Assembly: GCA_009801085.1 (NCBI GenBank)
Contig: VNWV01000002.1
Location: 2,480,001-2,544,000 of the forward strand
Direction of reading: 5' to 3'
Source of the DNA: Lasiodiplodia sp. COLG20
Taxonomy: Eukaryota > Ascomycota > Dothideomycetes > Botryosphaeriales > Botryosphaeriaceae
DNA: 64,000 nucleotides
In this document: positions 22,974 through 32,210 of the stretch, one piece after another
How positions within the stretch are numbered: the first letter of the stretch is position 1
Layout: the number at the start of each line of letters is the position of its first letter
Notes under the pieces: model-generated
What the model saw: only the letters and a program-made list of their open reading frames with translations
The model's database searches: none
Told to the model about the DNA's origin: nothing
Translations under genes and position numbers: made by a program

Positions 22974-25012
22974 CTAGTTGTTTCTCCTCACGATCACTTC
23001 CACAACCATTTCAATCTGATCCTCCACAACTTCCAAGATCTTTTTGATCCGGCTAAGTACACAGCTAAAACTGGGCTCATCATCTCTAGGGACGTCCATT
23101 TCAGGGCGACAGCGCTCCGGAACAAACATGTCAGCATAGAAGATCAGATTTCTCAGAACATCACCAGAACCCAACTCGTCCTCGACTCGTTCAGCCACCT
23201 TCTCGAAGAGACCTTGCACCGTGTCGCAGCCGTGGAATCTCATTCCGTACTCTCTACTTTTTCCATCCGCTACGACAAGCTTGAAGAGCGCTCGGTTGAC
23301 ATCAAATCCGACACCACTCTGCCGTGAAACACTCGGAGTCATCGGAGCTACTGCTGGAGAACTGCGGATTGGGAGCGGGGGATTCTCAGGCGTCACGTTG
23401 GCTTGCATCTCTCCCCGTAGCTGCTCTCCGCTTTCGTAGAACCCTGTGGCCTCCGATGGGGAACGTTGCATCGGTGAATCTTGTCGTTGGTGTGACGAAC
23501 GTGCAGGCGAGACCTCTTTGGATGCCTGTTGGTCCCGCGTCGCCTTGGTGCTCCGAGCACCGGAATCCGTGAACCGTTTCAAGGGACGGTCTTTTGGCGA
23601 ACGTATGCGAGGCGACGAAGCCTGCAGCGCTTCTGTCGCAATTCTGTCCGGCAGAGTCGATGCTGTTCGTTGGTGTCCATCGCCCGAAGACCCTTCTTTG
23701 CTTGGGCGGCATTGCATGCTTTCTCTGGGCGATGCGTCTGCACCGCAGCTTGGAAATACCGTCGTTTTAGGCTGCTTTGGCGGTGGCATCATTTGTGTAT
23801 CGTAGGTACTGTCGTCGCCATTCTCTCTGCTGCGCTTCTGATTTTGTATGGATCGTTCACCACTGGAATTGATCCGGCCGTTCTGAGATCGCGCCTTCTT
23901 CGCCAGCTCGCCATTGGATCGTTGGAACCTGTCTAAAAGAGATCCTGCTGACATGCTCTCTTCCTCTTGGGCATACGTAGGCCCAGTCGATGATACAGGA
24001 GGGTATGTAGGTGAATGATCATGCAGAGCCGAGGCGTTTTGGAGTGTATTTTCTGGTCGTAGCGTTTCAGACCTTTGTCGGGGATTATATGACCTACGAG
24101 GAGTGTTATATTCCCGTGTTGTTGAGGTGGTACCCGCGTCGACTGGGGAGTTACACCCCGGCTCTTGCACAGGCATGGATCCGAGCTCATCGACCATCTC
24201 TTCCAAGTCCGCATCATCGGATGCGTGACCGGTGTTGGCAGCCTGGGGAACGTTGGATGATGGCCCAGGTAGGCTCTGAGCATGCACTGTAGAACTGTCA
24301 GACGTAATCTCGAGCTTAATACAAATTAAACTGACCTTCACCCGAGCGGCCCGGAGGTGTGTCACCTCCAGTACCCTTTTTCTTTGGCACAGGAGTAGTC
24401 CGGACGAAAAGGAAATTGTCTTCCGAGTAGCCCGTGACCCCTGGCTCCTCATGGCGTAAGAGGTACGAGTACTTCTCATGCCAGTAGCCTTCGAGATTCG
24501 ATCTGGTCTTTTCCAGAGAGAGCAGGGCAAATAGCTGTTCTTCCCGCCGGTCCACCACTTCTGTAAATCTGTATGCCCAACACTGGTAGCCAGATTAGCA
24601 ACGTCATAATAGAAGCAAGAGAGGCGCTTACCCAGAGATTTTCCTGGAAAGGGACCGGAACCAAGGTCATGTCGTCACGTCGGCCGAGTGTTTTCTTATC
24701 TTTAATCTTCCAAAACCTCGCTGTCTTGGCACTGGGTGTTCGGCCTTGTTTGCTCTCAAACGTCCTCACACGGCCGGGTCGCAGTGTCTTAAGCGTGTCG
24801 TAGGACGGAAATCCCTCGCCGAATGCCCTACGGAACGGAGAATCTGGGGAAAATGACCAATTTGCATCCCAGTATTCCTCCCAGTCTTCATCCCAATAGC
24901 CGATCCAGGCATTTTCAAATAGTGCTTCTTTAAAACTTCCGTATTCTTGCCGGTGCCTGTTTGCATTCCCTCTGGGGGAATATGGAGCATCTGCCTTTCT
25001 TTTTGGAGGCAT
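22974..25012 (-). CDS. Orphan protein, 646 aa, unknown function
   Basis: Three exons on the minus strand, 25012-24632, 24582-24336 and 24286-22974, with two 49-bp introns. Splicing is needed: the first join (LW|CWAYRFTEVV) and second (GEG|VHAQSLP region) each switch frame between stretches that read as protein. Residues 1-20 are basic (MPPKRKADAP). Residues about 32-52 are packed with Trp, Tyr, Asp and Glu (WIGYWDEDWEEYWDANW). Residues about 105-185 look folded (KTARFWKIKDKKTL, VPFQENLW, RREEQLFALLSLEKTR). A long Ser/Pro/Arg-rich linker follows to about 530. The final 110 residues (FDVNRALFKLVVADG to VVEVIVRRNN) look like a globular alpha/beta domain with an LEVVEDQIEMVVEV-type helix or strand end. 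I recognise no named family. It could be a lineage-specific nuclear protein; function is unknown. Confidence 0.7.
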
Positions 25013-25147
25013 GGTTGGTACGATAAACGATTGTCCGAAGAGGGGCTGTAAAGCAGCACAAATAGATAGCCACTGGGACTGAATAAAGACTCTGGGCTAG
25101 CTGTCTTTTGTTAAAGAATGCTATGTGACAAGAGGAAGATGTAGCAG

Positions 25148-25155
25148 TATTTATA
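25148..25155 (-). promoter_or_regulatory. TATA box of the orphan gene
   Basis: TATAAATA on the minus strand, 136-143 bp upstream of the ATG at 25012. Confidence 0.5.
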
Positions 25156-25189
25156 CCTTTTTTTCTAGACCACTAGCCGCGAATGACCC

Positions 25190-25228
25190 GCCAAGACGTA
25201 GATGATCGATCATCTACGTATTCTTGGC
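25190..25228. repeat. Long palindrome upstream of the orphan gene
   Basis: A perfect 24-bp palindrome at 25196-25219 consists of ACGTAGATGATC followed by its exact reverse complement. Flanking GCCAAG (25190-25195) and CTTGGC (25223-25228) continue the symmetry after a 3-nt interruption (ATT), giving 18-bp arms in total. It sits about 35 bp upstream of the TATA element of the orphan gene. It could be a dimer-binding site or a hairpin left by a mobile element. Confidence 0.85.
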
Positions 25229-25990
25229 ATGGAACCTATCACCAGCCCCCCGTCGTCATCATTGCGGCACAGTCGAGATAGTGACTGGGGTTACTCACCT
25301 GACTAGACTGCGTTGTCATTTTGTGGAGAACCGAGATTCCGAAAGTGGGAAATCTTAACGAATATTAACTATAAACCTTTTTAAATCTCTTTAAGAATAG
25401 GTTTAGCTCTGAATTGTTCGCTGTTGCCTAGATGCGTCAGGCAGAAGAGCACAGTCCTCTTCATGCAGGCTTTTCTCAGACCATGGCGGGATCGTCTGTC
25501 GGTGGACGTGCAACCGGAATGTGTAATTGGTTCAATTGGAAGAGTCGGCGAAATCAATTGAAATGATATGAAACGCCTTCAGGGAAAGTGGACGCGCCTG
25601 GGCAAGCAATCGAGCGGCGTAGCCATGTTTCGTTGTGCTTTCATAGCGGAGCCGGGAACTCATCCAATTGGACAATGGCTAAAGCAGCCACACGAATCCT
25701 GCTGAGGTTCCTCGCTTACAAAAGATCAGATTCGAGAGTTGTGAGGGCTAGACAGGCTGGATTCCGTCGTCGCATAGATGAAGCCGATCATCTTTGCCAA
25801 AGCAGAGGCTATACTGTAAATACATTCATGTACATGGCTTAGAATCCATGAATTTAGAGAGACGAAGATAAGTCTCCTTTCACGTTGGCGCTTAGCGCGA
25901 ATATCTGAATATAGATGATAACTTTGAGCACAATTCCGACTAGAGTTTCTCAACATGAAAATTAAAACCTATATAATGATATTAATATTT

Positions 25991-26083
25991 TTGAATATTT
26001 TAGTAGTGATGTTGCTAATGTTAAATATGTTAGTAGTGGTGTTGATAATGTTAAATATTTTAGTGGTGATGTTGATAAAAATG
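25991..26083. repeat. AT-rich minisatellite, about three 30-bp units
   Basis: Units at 25991-26020, 26021-26050 and 26051-26083 share the pattern TTRAATATKTTAGTRGTGRTG followed by TTGMTAATG; the third carries three extra A residues. Units differ at a few positions, mostly A/G and T/G changes. Confidence 0.85.
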
Positions 26084-26720
26084 ATAATAATGATAGTGGG
26101 AACGCAAGGAAACACGGCGCGATTGGACGTGGTTGGTGGAGACACGACGCTCCATTTTGACCCAACCCGAGAAGATTTGTCAAAAGATGGCACTGAGCTG
26201 TAGCTATACCCATTATTCAGACATAATTACTCTGCAAGAGCGCACATCTTTCCAAATAGCATCGGCGATTTCAGCGTTTTGCAAGCACACTCTAGTTACA
26301 GGGATTATTTCACCTTGGGGTTTCGGAGGAGAGCGAAGGATGACTGAATTCCAGCACTGTGGGACAGTGGGGTCATGACAGAGTGTTCACCGCATCTACG
26401 GCCGAGTCATCCAACGAGAGTAGAGAAACAACGGTCGAAAAATGCGGGTATGGGCAGGAGTGTGTTGCCGAGGAAAAGCAACGACGGAGATGGCGCTTAA
26501 AGTTGCAACCTAGTGGGAGGGCAGTTCGCGGAGTTCCGCGATAGCCGCGATCTATTGCTACTTGCCTTGTGGGGCGAAGCGCTTAATCGGACGGCTTCCT
26601 CCAATGCAACCCATGTCTTGACGTGATCTGCAACGCCATGACTTCCCATTCGCTTATACAGCTGAATGCTGGTTGTGCCCTTAAGCGAGGACATTGCCTT
26701 TGAGAGAGGTCATCGCATTC

Positions 26721-27718
26721 TTAGAAAATTGCTAGGGCGTTTGGAGGAGAGCCGACGAGGCAGGGAATACGAAGCGGGACAGAGGTCAGCATGAAGCTAT
26801 ACCGGCCCGTCTTCCTGCAATGCGCGGCGAGAGCCTTGAGATCCCACATCTCCCCAATCGACAAGCCAAATATGCTGAGAAAACACTGGTGCAGGACTGA
26901 GCTCAATGTCAGCTTTTTCAAGCATCTTTGCTGCCACCGGGGACAACTTACCCATGTCATCCCTCAAGCTCCACGGCTTCCCCGTCGTCTCCCTCTCCGG
27001 ATCCGCCCCCACACCCCCTCGAACGCCATGCTGTCGTCCGCAAAGTGCCTGTCCCACACCCACCTCGCCGCGTCGACCGACTTCTCCACGCCGCTCGGCA
27101 CGCGGCGCGCCAGCATGCCCACCTGCTCCTCGGCCGTCTTGCCTTCCTACATCTCCTCGGTGAAGCCCGTCCGCACGACGAGGCCGCCGCGGGAGTGCCA
27201 GTGGCCGGGCGTCGGGAGCTGTTGTGGCTGCGAGGTGCCGTCGGACAACAGCAAGTCCTTGGTGCATCGCGCGCCGTTGTACGAGAGGCGGCTGGGCTGG
27301 TACTGCGAGTAGTGGCACAGGCTGCCCCACCACTGGCTGCTGCACTGCGTGTTGTTGAACTCGATGAAGTCGTCCCAGGCATCCGCGGCTGCCGCATAAT
27401 CCCGCTTGCCATGCCTGATTCCCGTATGTTTTGGTGCTTGTGCACGGGACGGAGCCGACCGGGCAGGCGGAGTGTGAGGCTGTCGAGCGGCCGGCTGTTT
27501 TCGAGATAGGTTGTCAGATGGGAGCACTGCCTCACAAGAGACTGACTTACTTCAAGGATATTGACACGCCTTCCTTTACCTCAGCCGCAGCTGCCTTGAC
27601 AACGTCGGGCGTGAGCAGATTTGGCGTTCCGTGAACGTCCTTCCAGTCTCTGTCAAAGACGCCCCAGGCACAGCAGGTCATCGAAATTCGGGATGTTCAG
27701 TTCAGTTTTACTGCCCAT
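26721..27718 (-). pseudogene. Decayed cyclase-family (PF04199, kynurenine-formamidase-like) gene
   Basis: Fragments of a fungal cyclase-family protein are readable in order on the minus strand but in different frames. From the ATG at 27718: IPNFDDL; then CAWGVFDRDWKDVHGTPNLL and TPDVVKAAAAEVKEGVSISL; then, in another frame, DDFIEFNNTQCSSQWW, RLSYNGARCTKDLL and HWHSRGGLV joined directly to VRTGFTEE; then a TAG at 27147-27149 followed in frame by EGKTAEEQVGML and SVDAARWVWDRHF; then a frame change in a G-run near 27006-27018; then TTGKPWSLRDDMG, a 66-bp intron (26886-26951), and IGEMWDLKALAAHC with the family ending SPPNALAIF at 26721. About 60 residues normally between RGG(L/I)V and VRTGF are missing, and the usual QWDG(L/F)RH motif reads QWWGSLCH. 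At least four independent lesions make a working enzyme very unlikely. Family members are metal-dependent amidohydrolases; this copy is dead. Confidence 0.8.
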
Positions 27719-28213
27719 TGCTTCCTGTTGCTCGTTGCAACTACCTCGTGTGCGTGAGGGGGGAGTGTCACCATTTTGCTCATTTACCCCGCTCCACCCG
27801 CCGCACTGGAAACTTGTGCAAGGATTAATACTACGGGAAAAAGAGGGTGTCGAGGGCTTGCTTCACAAATACCGTCCCGATAGATGAAAACATCTTCGTG
27901 GCGGCGACGTACACAGCTTTCATTTATTTTTCTGTGTTTCGGATAGCTGCCGCCTGCCCAATAGATAATTCAACCTGTCAAGTGCGTCGTTGGGAACTCT
28001 ACGAGTGTGTATTCCTCTCTACACCGGCTTAGAACAGACAGTACTGGATTGGCTCGCATTGATTTCTTTCCTTGTCTAGCAAAGACGTGATTCTTTACAA
28101 TAATTGCTTACTCAATGCGCCAGAAATCAATACTTATATATATTTATGATAGCAGAACATGAAAAGGAGTGTCATGACTTGGAAGATGCAGGCCCAAAGA
28201 AAGAACTTCTAGT
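27719..28213. other. Intergenic region, 495 bp
   Basis: Upstream of the cyclase pseudogene and downstream of a secreted-protein gene. Nothing else seen. Confidence 0.5.
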
Positions 28214-29019
28214 CTACTCTGCAGTAAGTACGAAAAAGCCATGGAGGTGATATTGCCCATCATATGGCTCGTCATCTCCGGAGCTGGTGCTCTCTTCTTG
28301 AACAGAAGTGTCTTCGGTATAAGTCGCGGTCCCAGAGTCACTGCTGTCGTCTGTGGAATTGCCATAATCCCCATCAGAATCATTGTCCTGGCCATGCTTG
28401 TCATTGTCCTCTTCCACATAATCTCCGTCAGTGTCGTGGCCTACCGAAGAGGTACTGTTGCTATCGATGATGGTGCCATTCGCAAGCTGGTAGCTGACAG
28501 ATGTGACGGGTACTTTGAAAGGAGCACTAAAGCACGTGCCGCCACCGACTGCGTTGGTCGTGCAGTTGCCTCCGTATAGGGACAGAGAAGCGTTTCCCTT
28601 CAGTAAGACGATGGCACTTCGCTGGTACAGCTTCTGAAATATCCAGACATCTGCAGTAGGATTCAATCAGCCACAGTGTTCTGGGCGCCATTAAATTAGG
28701 ATTGCTTACTGCCGATTGACAAATCCGAAGTAAACGATACCGCCTCGTCATCGCAGGGAGTGTAGGATTGGTTGGGTCCGATGCCCTGTGCTGTGCCCGG
28801 GAAGTAGGCGCTACAGTGGACGCTATCCGCCTGGGACTCGTATTGAACGAGGAAGTCAAGAGACTTGTGGCTCCCAGACGGAGGGTAGTTGGAGCTGAGG
28901 TTGGTAACAGTCCAGGATCCCCACTGCTCTGTGACGTTCGCCTGCTTGGTATGAGCGTGTGGGTAGGCAAAAGCGGAAACTGCATATGCTGCAGTGGCAG
29001 CAAGGAAAGTGGCGCGCAT
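28214..29019 (-). CDS. Secreted protein with acidic Ser/Thr-rich tail, 248 aa, unknown function
   Basis: Two exons on the minus strand, 29019-28710 and 28650-28214, with a 59-bp intron, giving 248 aa. Residues 1-18 (MRATFLAATAAYAVSAFA) form a signal peptide. The mature part (about 19-170) has four cysteines (HCSAYF, TPCDD, NCTTN, TCFSA) and several N-glycosylation sites. Residues about 175-235 are a low-complexity tract of Asp, Glu, Ser and Thr (for example DGDYVEEDNDKHG), followed by YDGQYHLHGFFVLTAE. The pattern of a small beta-rich secreted domain with NxT sites resembles ascomycete secreted proteins of unknown function; I know no named family. No GPI-anchor signal is obvious because the C-terminus is short and only mildly hydrophobic. 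It and the 132-aa secreted protein flank the orphan gene and the pseudogene. A wall or effector role is inference. Confidence 0.75.
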
Positions 29020-30604
29020 GTTCTGAACTGAAGAGAAGTGAACGAAGGATGTGCAGAGCAAATATCCCGGTGCTGGGAGGAGTCTAAATTTGTACAGACA
29101 GCTATGAATATTCAGCCTTCCGCCTCTTTATTTTCAGACGCTGACGCCGCAGAGGCCATCCTTGTCGTCAATAGTTCGATGGAGAGCTGAAAGAGCCGCC
29201 ACTACATTAACCTGAGGCCGTGCAGTGCGCCTTCCTCCGTCAGACCTAGGAAGAAGGTAAGAGGTGAATAGTGTGGCGTAAGAAGCACCCGGCCTCCATG
29301 TAGTGGCTTGTAGGGTACCGACGACGGCACGGTTGTGGCTGCCGATCCACTCCGTGTTTCTATTTTAAGCCCGTCTGTCAACGAGACACAGACACTCATG
29401 AGTCTATGCTGGGCGAGAGCAATTGCATTGTATGACGTTAGTGATGGCGCAGATAGCTCGAATTGGATAGGAGTGAAAAGGATATGAGATAAACACGTTT
29501 GGTGTTGCGTAGTGTGTCTATTGAGACGCTCGCGAGAGGGGCGAAACATGTTGACGGCCTCGACCATGGCTGGCAAAAGCTGCGTCCCGAACATCACGAC
29601 TGTGGCTTGATGGCGTTCGCGAAAAATGACTTAGCGTCGGCACTGGCAACGGGTCTCCTCGTACGTTGATCCCCCGCTTCAGCTCGGCCGGGACTTATTG
29701 AAAGCTGACAAAATGGTTTGGTTCGGCCTACTGTGTCTTGCATGCACTTGGTCTGTAGTGGTCTACCGCTGATTCAGCAGCGGTAATTCGACCTTCTCAA
29801 CAAATTTTTGATCGTTCCCTTCGCCCACCCTACTACTTCCGGTTTTCGACGTTGACCTTGAAATTTAACCAGCTGCATCCAGGAGTCGAAAATATCACTT
29901 CTCTCCTTGTACTTTGCTTCCTACAGAGCGCTCTACCGTCGATTTTCTTTTTTCGCAGTCTCACAACGCTATTCGCCATGCTATGGCCTCCACATGAGGC
30001 CAAATGTGATTTCCCAACTCTGCGTTGCCCTGCTCGCCGTGGCTGTTTCATACTCATAAATATCTCTGCGCTTCTCTGCGCCGTTTCTCTATAAACCCAG
30101 ACACGCAAGTGTAGAGATCAAAGCAAAAGTTATCGTCTTAAAAAGGAAAATGACCAAGTTTTGAATCTATACTTAGACCTGAATCGTTGCTGGAGAATAC
30201 TCCTGGGGCTCGAAAAAGCTTACATCCACAGACCCCTGAATATCATAAGAGTATGGTGGACCAAACTATCCTCATGAGCGTTATCAAGGATCAAAGCTCA
30301 TTGGTTGAACGGCTGCTGCATTGAAGCCGCGTGATTCGCCGCTCAGGGCGGGGCCTCAACGTCGCTTAGAGTGAGGCAGTGCTGTTGTTAGCGCCCTCGA
30401 TTGGCTCCTATCGCAGCATAGCCCCAATCCCACTGTTCAGCAACGTTTCCACCGGGCTATATAGCGTCCACTCTCGCGCTAGACTACTCTTGGAAAGCGA
30501 CCATTCCCTTTCCATCTCCACGCAACGTGTAAGCCCGCTACTTCCGACGTCCATGTAAATAGACACTAAACTGCTAGTAATTCTCCGATCTCCGACACGG
30601 AAAA
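29020..30604. other. Intergenic region, 1.6 kb
   Basis: Divergent space between the 248-aa secreted-protein gene and the small membrane-protein gene. Frames at 29202-29597 (minus) and 29833-30108 (minus) show no recognisable features. A CCAAT box (30424-30428) and TATATAG (30458-30464) lie upstream of the plus-strand gene. Confidence 0.5.
30424..30464 (+). promoter_or_regulatory. CCAAT box and TATA-like element of the small membrane-protein gene
   Basis: CCAAT at 30424-30428 and TATATAG at 30458-30464, about 140 bp before the ATG at 30605. Spacing fits a core promoter; use is inferred. Confidence 0.4.
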
Positions 30605-30972
30605 ATGGCACCGGCGGTCTTGTTTCGCCGGTCTGGCCAATCGGACAATCCATCTCTCAGCAACGAGGAAATCATTGCACTCGTCGCGTTGTTCATGATG
30701 GTAATCGTGCCGTGCACGGGCTACGTGTTGCGCACAAAGATCAGAGGGTTCCTGGTTCGGGTTCGTCGGCGTTGCAAGCGGCGAGGTACGCACGCTTGGG
30801 CCCTACGACAGCATTCCCGGGCTAACCGAATGCAGCTTCGGGCAAACCAACGGGCGACATTTATCTGCCAGCAACATCGTCCATCAGCACTACTTCGACC
30901 GAATGGAGGGAGATTGCTCTTCAGTGGAGAGAGCTTGCGCTGTTCAATGCGGAACAACGGTGGGCTCGGTGA
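30605..30972 (+). CDS. Small single-pass membrane protein, 105 aa, unknown function
   Basis: Two exons, 30605-30785 and 30836-30972, with a 50-bp intron (gtacgc to tgcag), giving 105 aa. After splicing, residues 23-43 (IIALVALFMMVIVPCTGYVL) form one hydrophobic span, followed at once by a highly basic stretch (RTKIRGFLVRVRRRCKRR, about 43-61), which predicts a cytosolic C-terminus by the positive-inside rule. The C-terminal 45 residues start with a Gly/Thr/Ser linker and end with EWREIALQWRELALFNAEQR, an amphipathic helix. Unspliced, the frame continues differently and loses this helix, which supports the intron. I do not recognise a family. It is too short for most gene callers and could be missed. 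Confidence 0.6.
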
Positions 30973-32210
30973 TGGGAAACGTGGTTGGCTGCCCATTGTT
31001 GTCCATGTAGGAATGCGCAGATATAAGATGCAAGCAAGTCCTCATATGTCCTTCTGATTCGAGCACACCGTTTTTCAATCACCGGCAAATTGGCAATGGC
31101 AAAGCTGTTGAGGGAGTCTTGTGGCGTCGCGGTCGATTTGGACACTCAGATGTCGATAATGGCCTCGAGTCAGCAAGCCCCGCCAAAGCAGCCTTCCTGG
31201 ACTCGACAGGCGTGGGCTTTCGGTGAGCTGAAGGGTTCGAGCGTCAGAGCGGTCGATGGAGAGGGGCGAGAGGCTGATGGCGTGAGATGTGGTGAAGGCG
31301 ACGAGGCTGAAATGGAGGTGAGGGGTGAGCGAGTCGGTGATGTGTCGGGGCTAGGGAAGCGGGCGGGCCGTGGCCCTAGCGTGCAGGGCGGCCGAATTGC
31401 CGGGACTGTACCTGGAAATTCCCTTCTGGAACGCTATTTTTGATCCACCGCCCACGGATCAGCTTTTCATCGCGACGTCATGCAGGTACATGATATCATC
31501 CCCAGCGCGCCGACGGCCCCCGAGTCTGCGCAACACCGCCTTTTGGATCGGCTGCAGGGCTTATCAGTGCCGTTGCCGCGCGCATGACCCCCTGGCCGGT
31601 GGCTTGAACCCTGCTTTTAAGCTCAACATCGACCTCTCCCCGCCTCCAAGCCGCAATGGGAAGCCCTAGCAAGATGCGAACCCAGTTTTTTGCTTCCAGA
31701 CTGCGCCATCACGTGAGCGCGCGGCTTCTCCACAGCCCGAGCTGGAGCGCGAGAGTGGAGCTGCGTCGGAGGCCAAGCCGTTCAGTGTCGCAGCGGCCGG
31801 CGGCGGCGACGCGACCAGCGGCGTAGAGCAGCCCAGGCGGAGCTGGCGGCTTGGCGGGCGTGTCAACCTGCAGCGATTAGCGCGGGCGGGCGAGCAACAA
31901 CAGGCCGCTGTGAGCGGATGCGGAGGCGGTGCGGAGAGAGCGGCAGGTTGGCCTGGCCCGCTCCCCACCCTACCACGGTGAGGAATAATCGCGCATTCCT
32001 GGGGCACGGATTGCGCCAGCCGAGGCGCAGTCTTGTGTACGCAATTCGCTTACTCCCCGGAAGCACGCGACACGATGGATCGCTGCTGCTGCTGCTCTCT
32101 CACCTCTGCGCGCACCGCCACTTTTCCCAACCGCAAGAAGGGGGGCTCTCCTCGAGGCACGCCACGCCAGGACAAGCCCGCCACGAACACCATTCTTCCA
32201 TCCATGCCAC
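30973..32210. other. GC-rich intergenic region, 1.24 kb
   Basis: Between the small membrane-protein gene and an F-box gene. An ATG frame at 31096-31443 (115 codons) and minus-strand frames around 30921-31145 read as mixed composition with no motif; I do not call them. The last 500 bp is probably the leader and promoter of the F-box gene. Confidence 0.45.

Larger units (their letters stand above)
25013..26720. other. AT-rich gene-free region, 1.7 kb
   Basis: Holds the promoter of the orphan gene (TATA-like 25148-25155 and palindrome 25190-25228), a T/A-rich stretch at 25350-25400, and a 30-bp minisatellite at 25991-26083. The frames that cross the minisatellite encode only repetitive hydrophobic peptide. 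No intact transposon gene is visible; the AT-richness could be decay, but this is not shown. Confidence 0.5.

Noticed and set aside
25955..26213. Hydrophobic 80-codon frames over the minisatellite
   Set aside because: The peptides come from a 30-bp repeat readable on both strands; no gene signals.
31096..31443. 115-codon plus-strand frame (MAKLLRESCGVAVDL...)
   Set aside because: Gly/Glu/Arg-rich tail, no domain, no promoter or splice support; probably leader DNA of the F-box gene.
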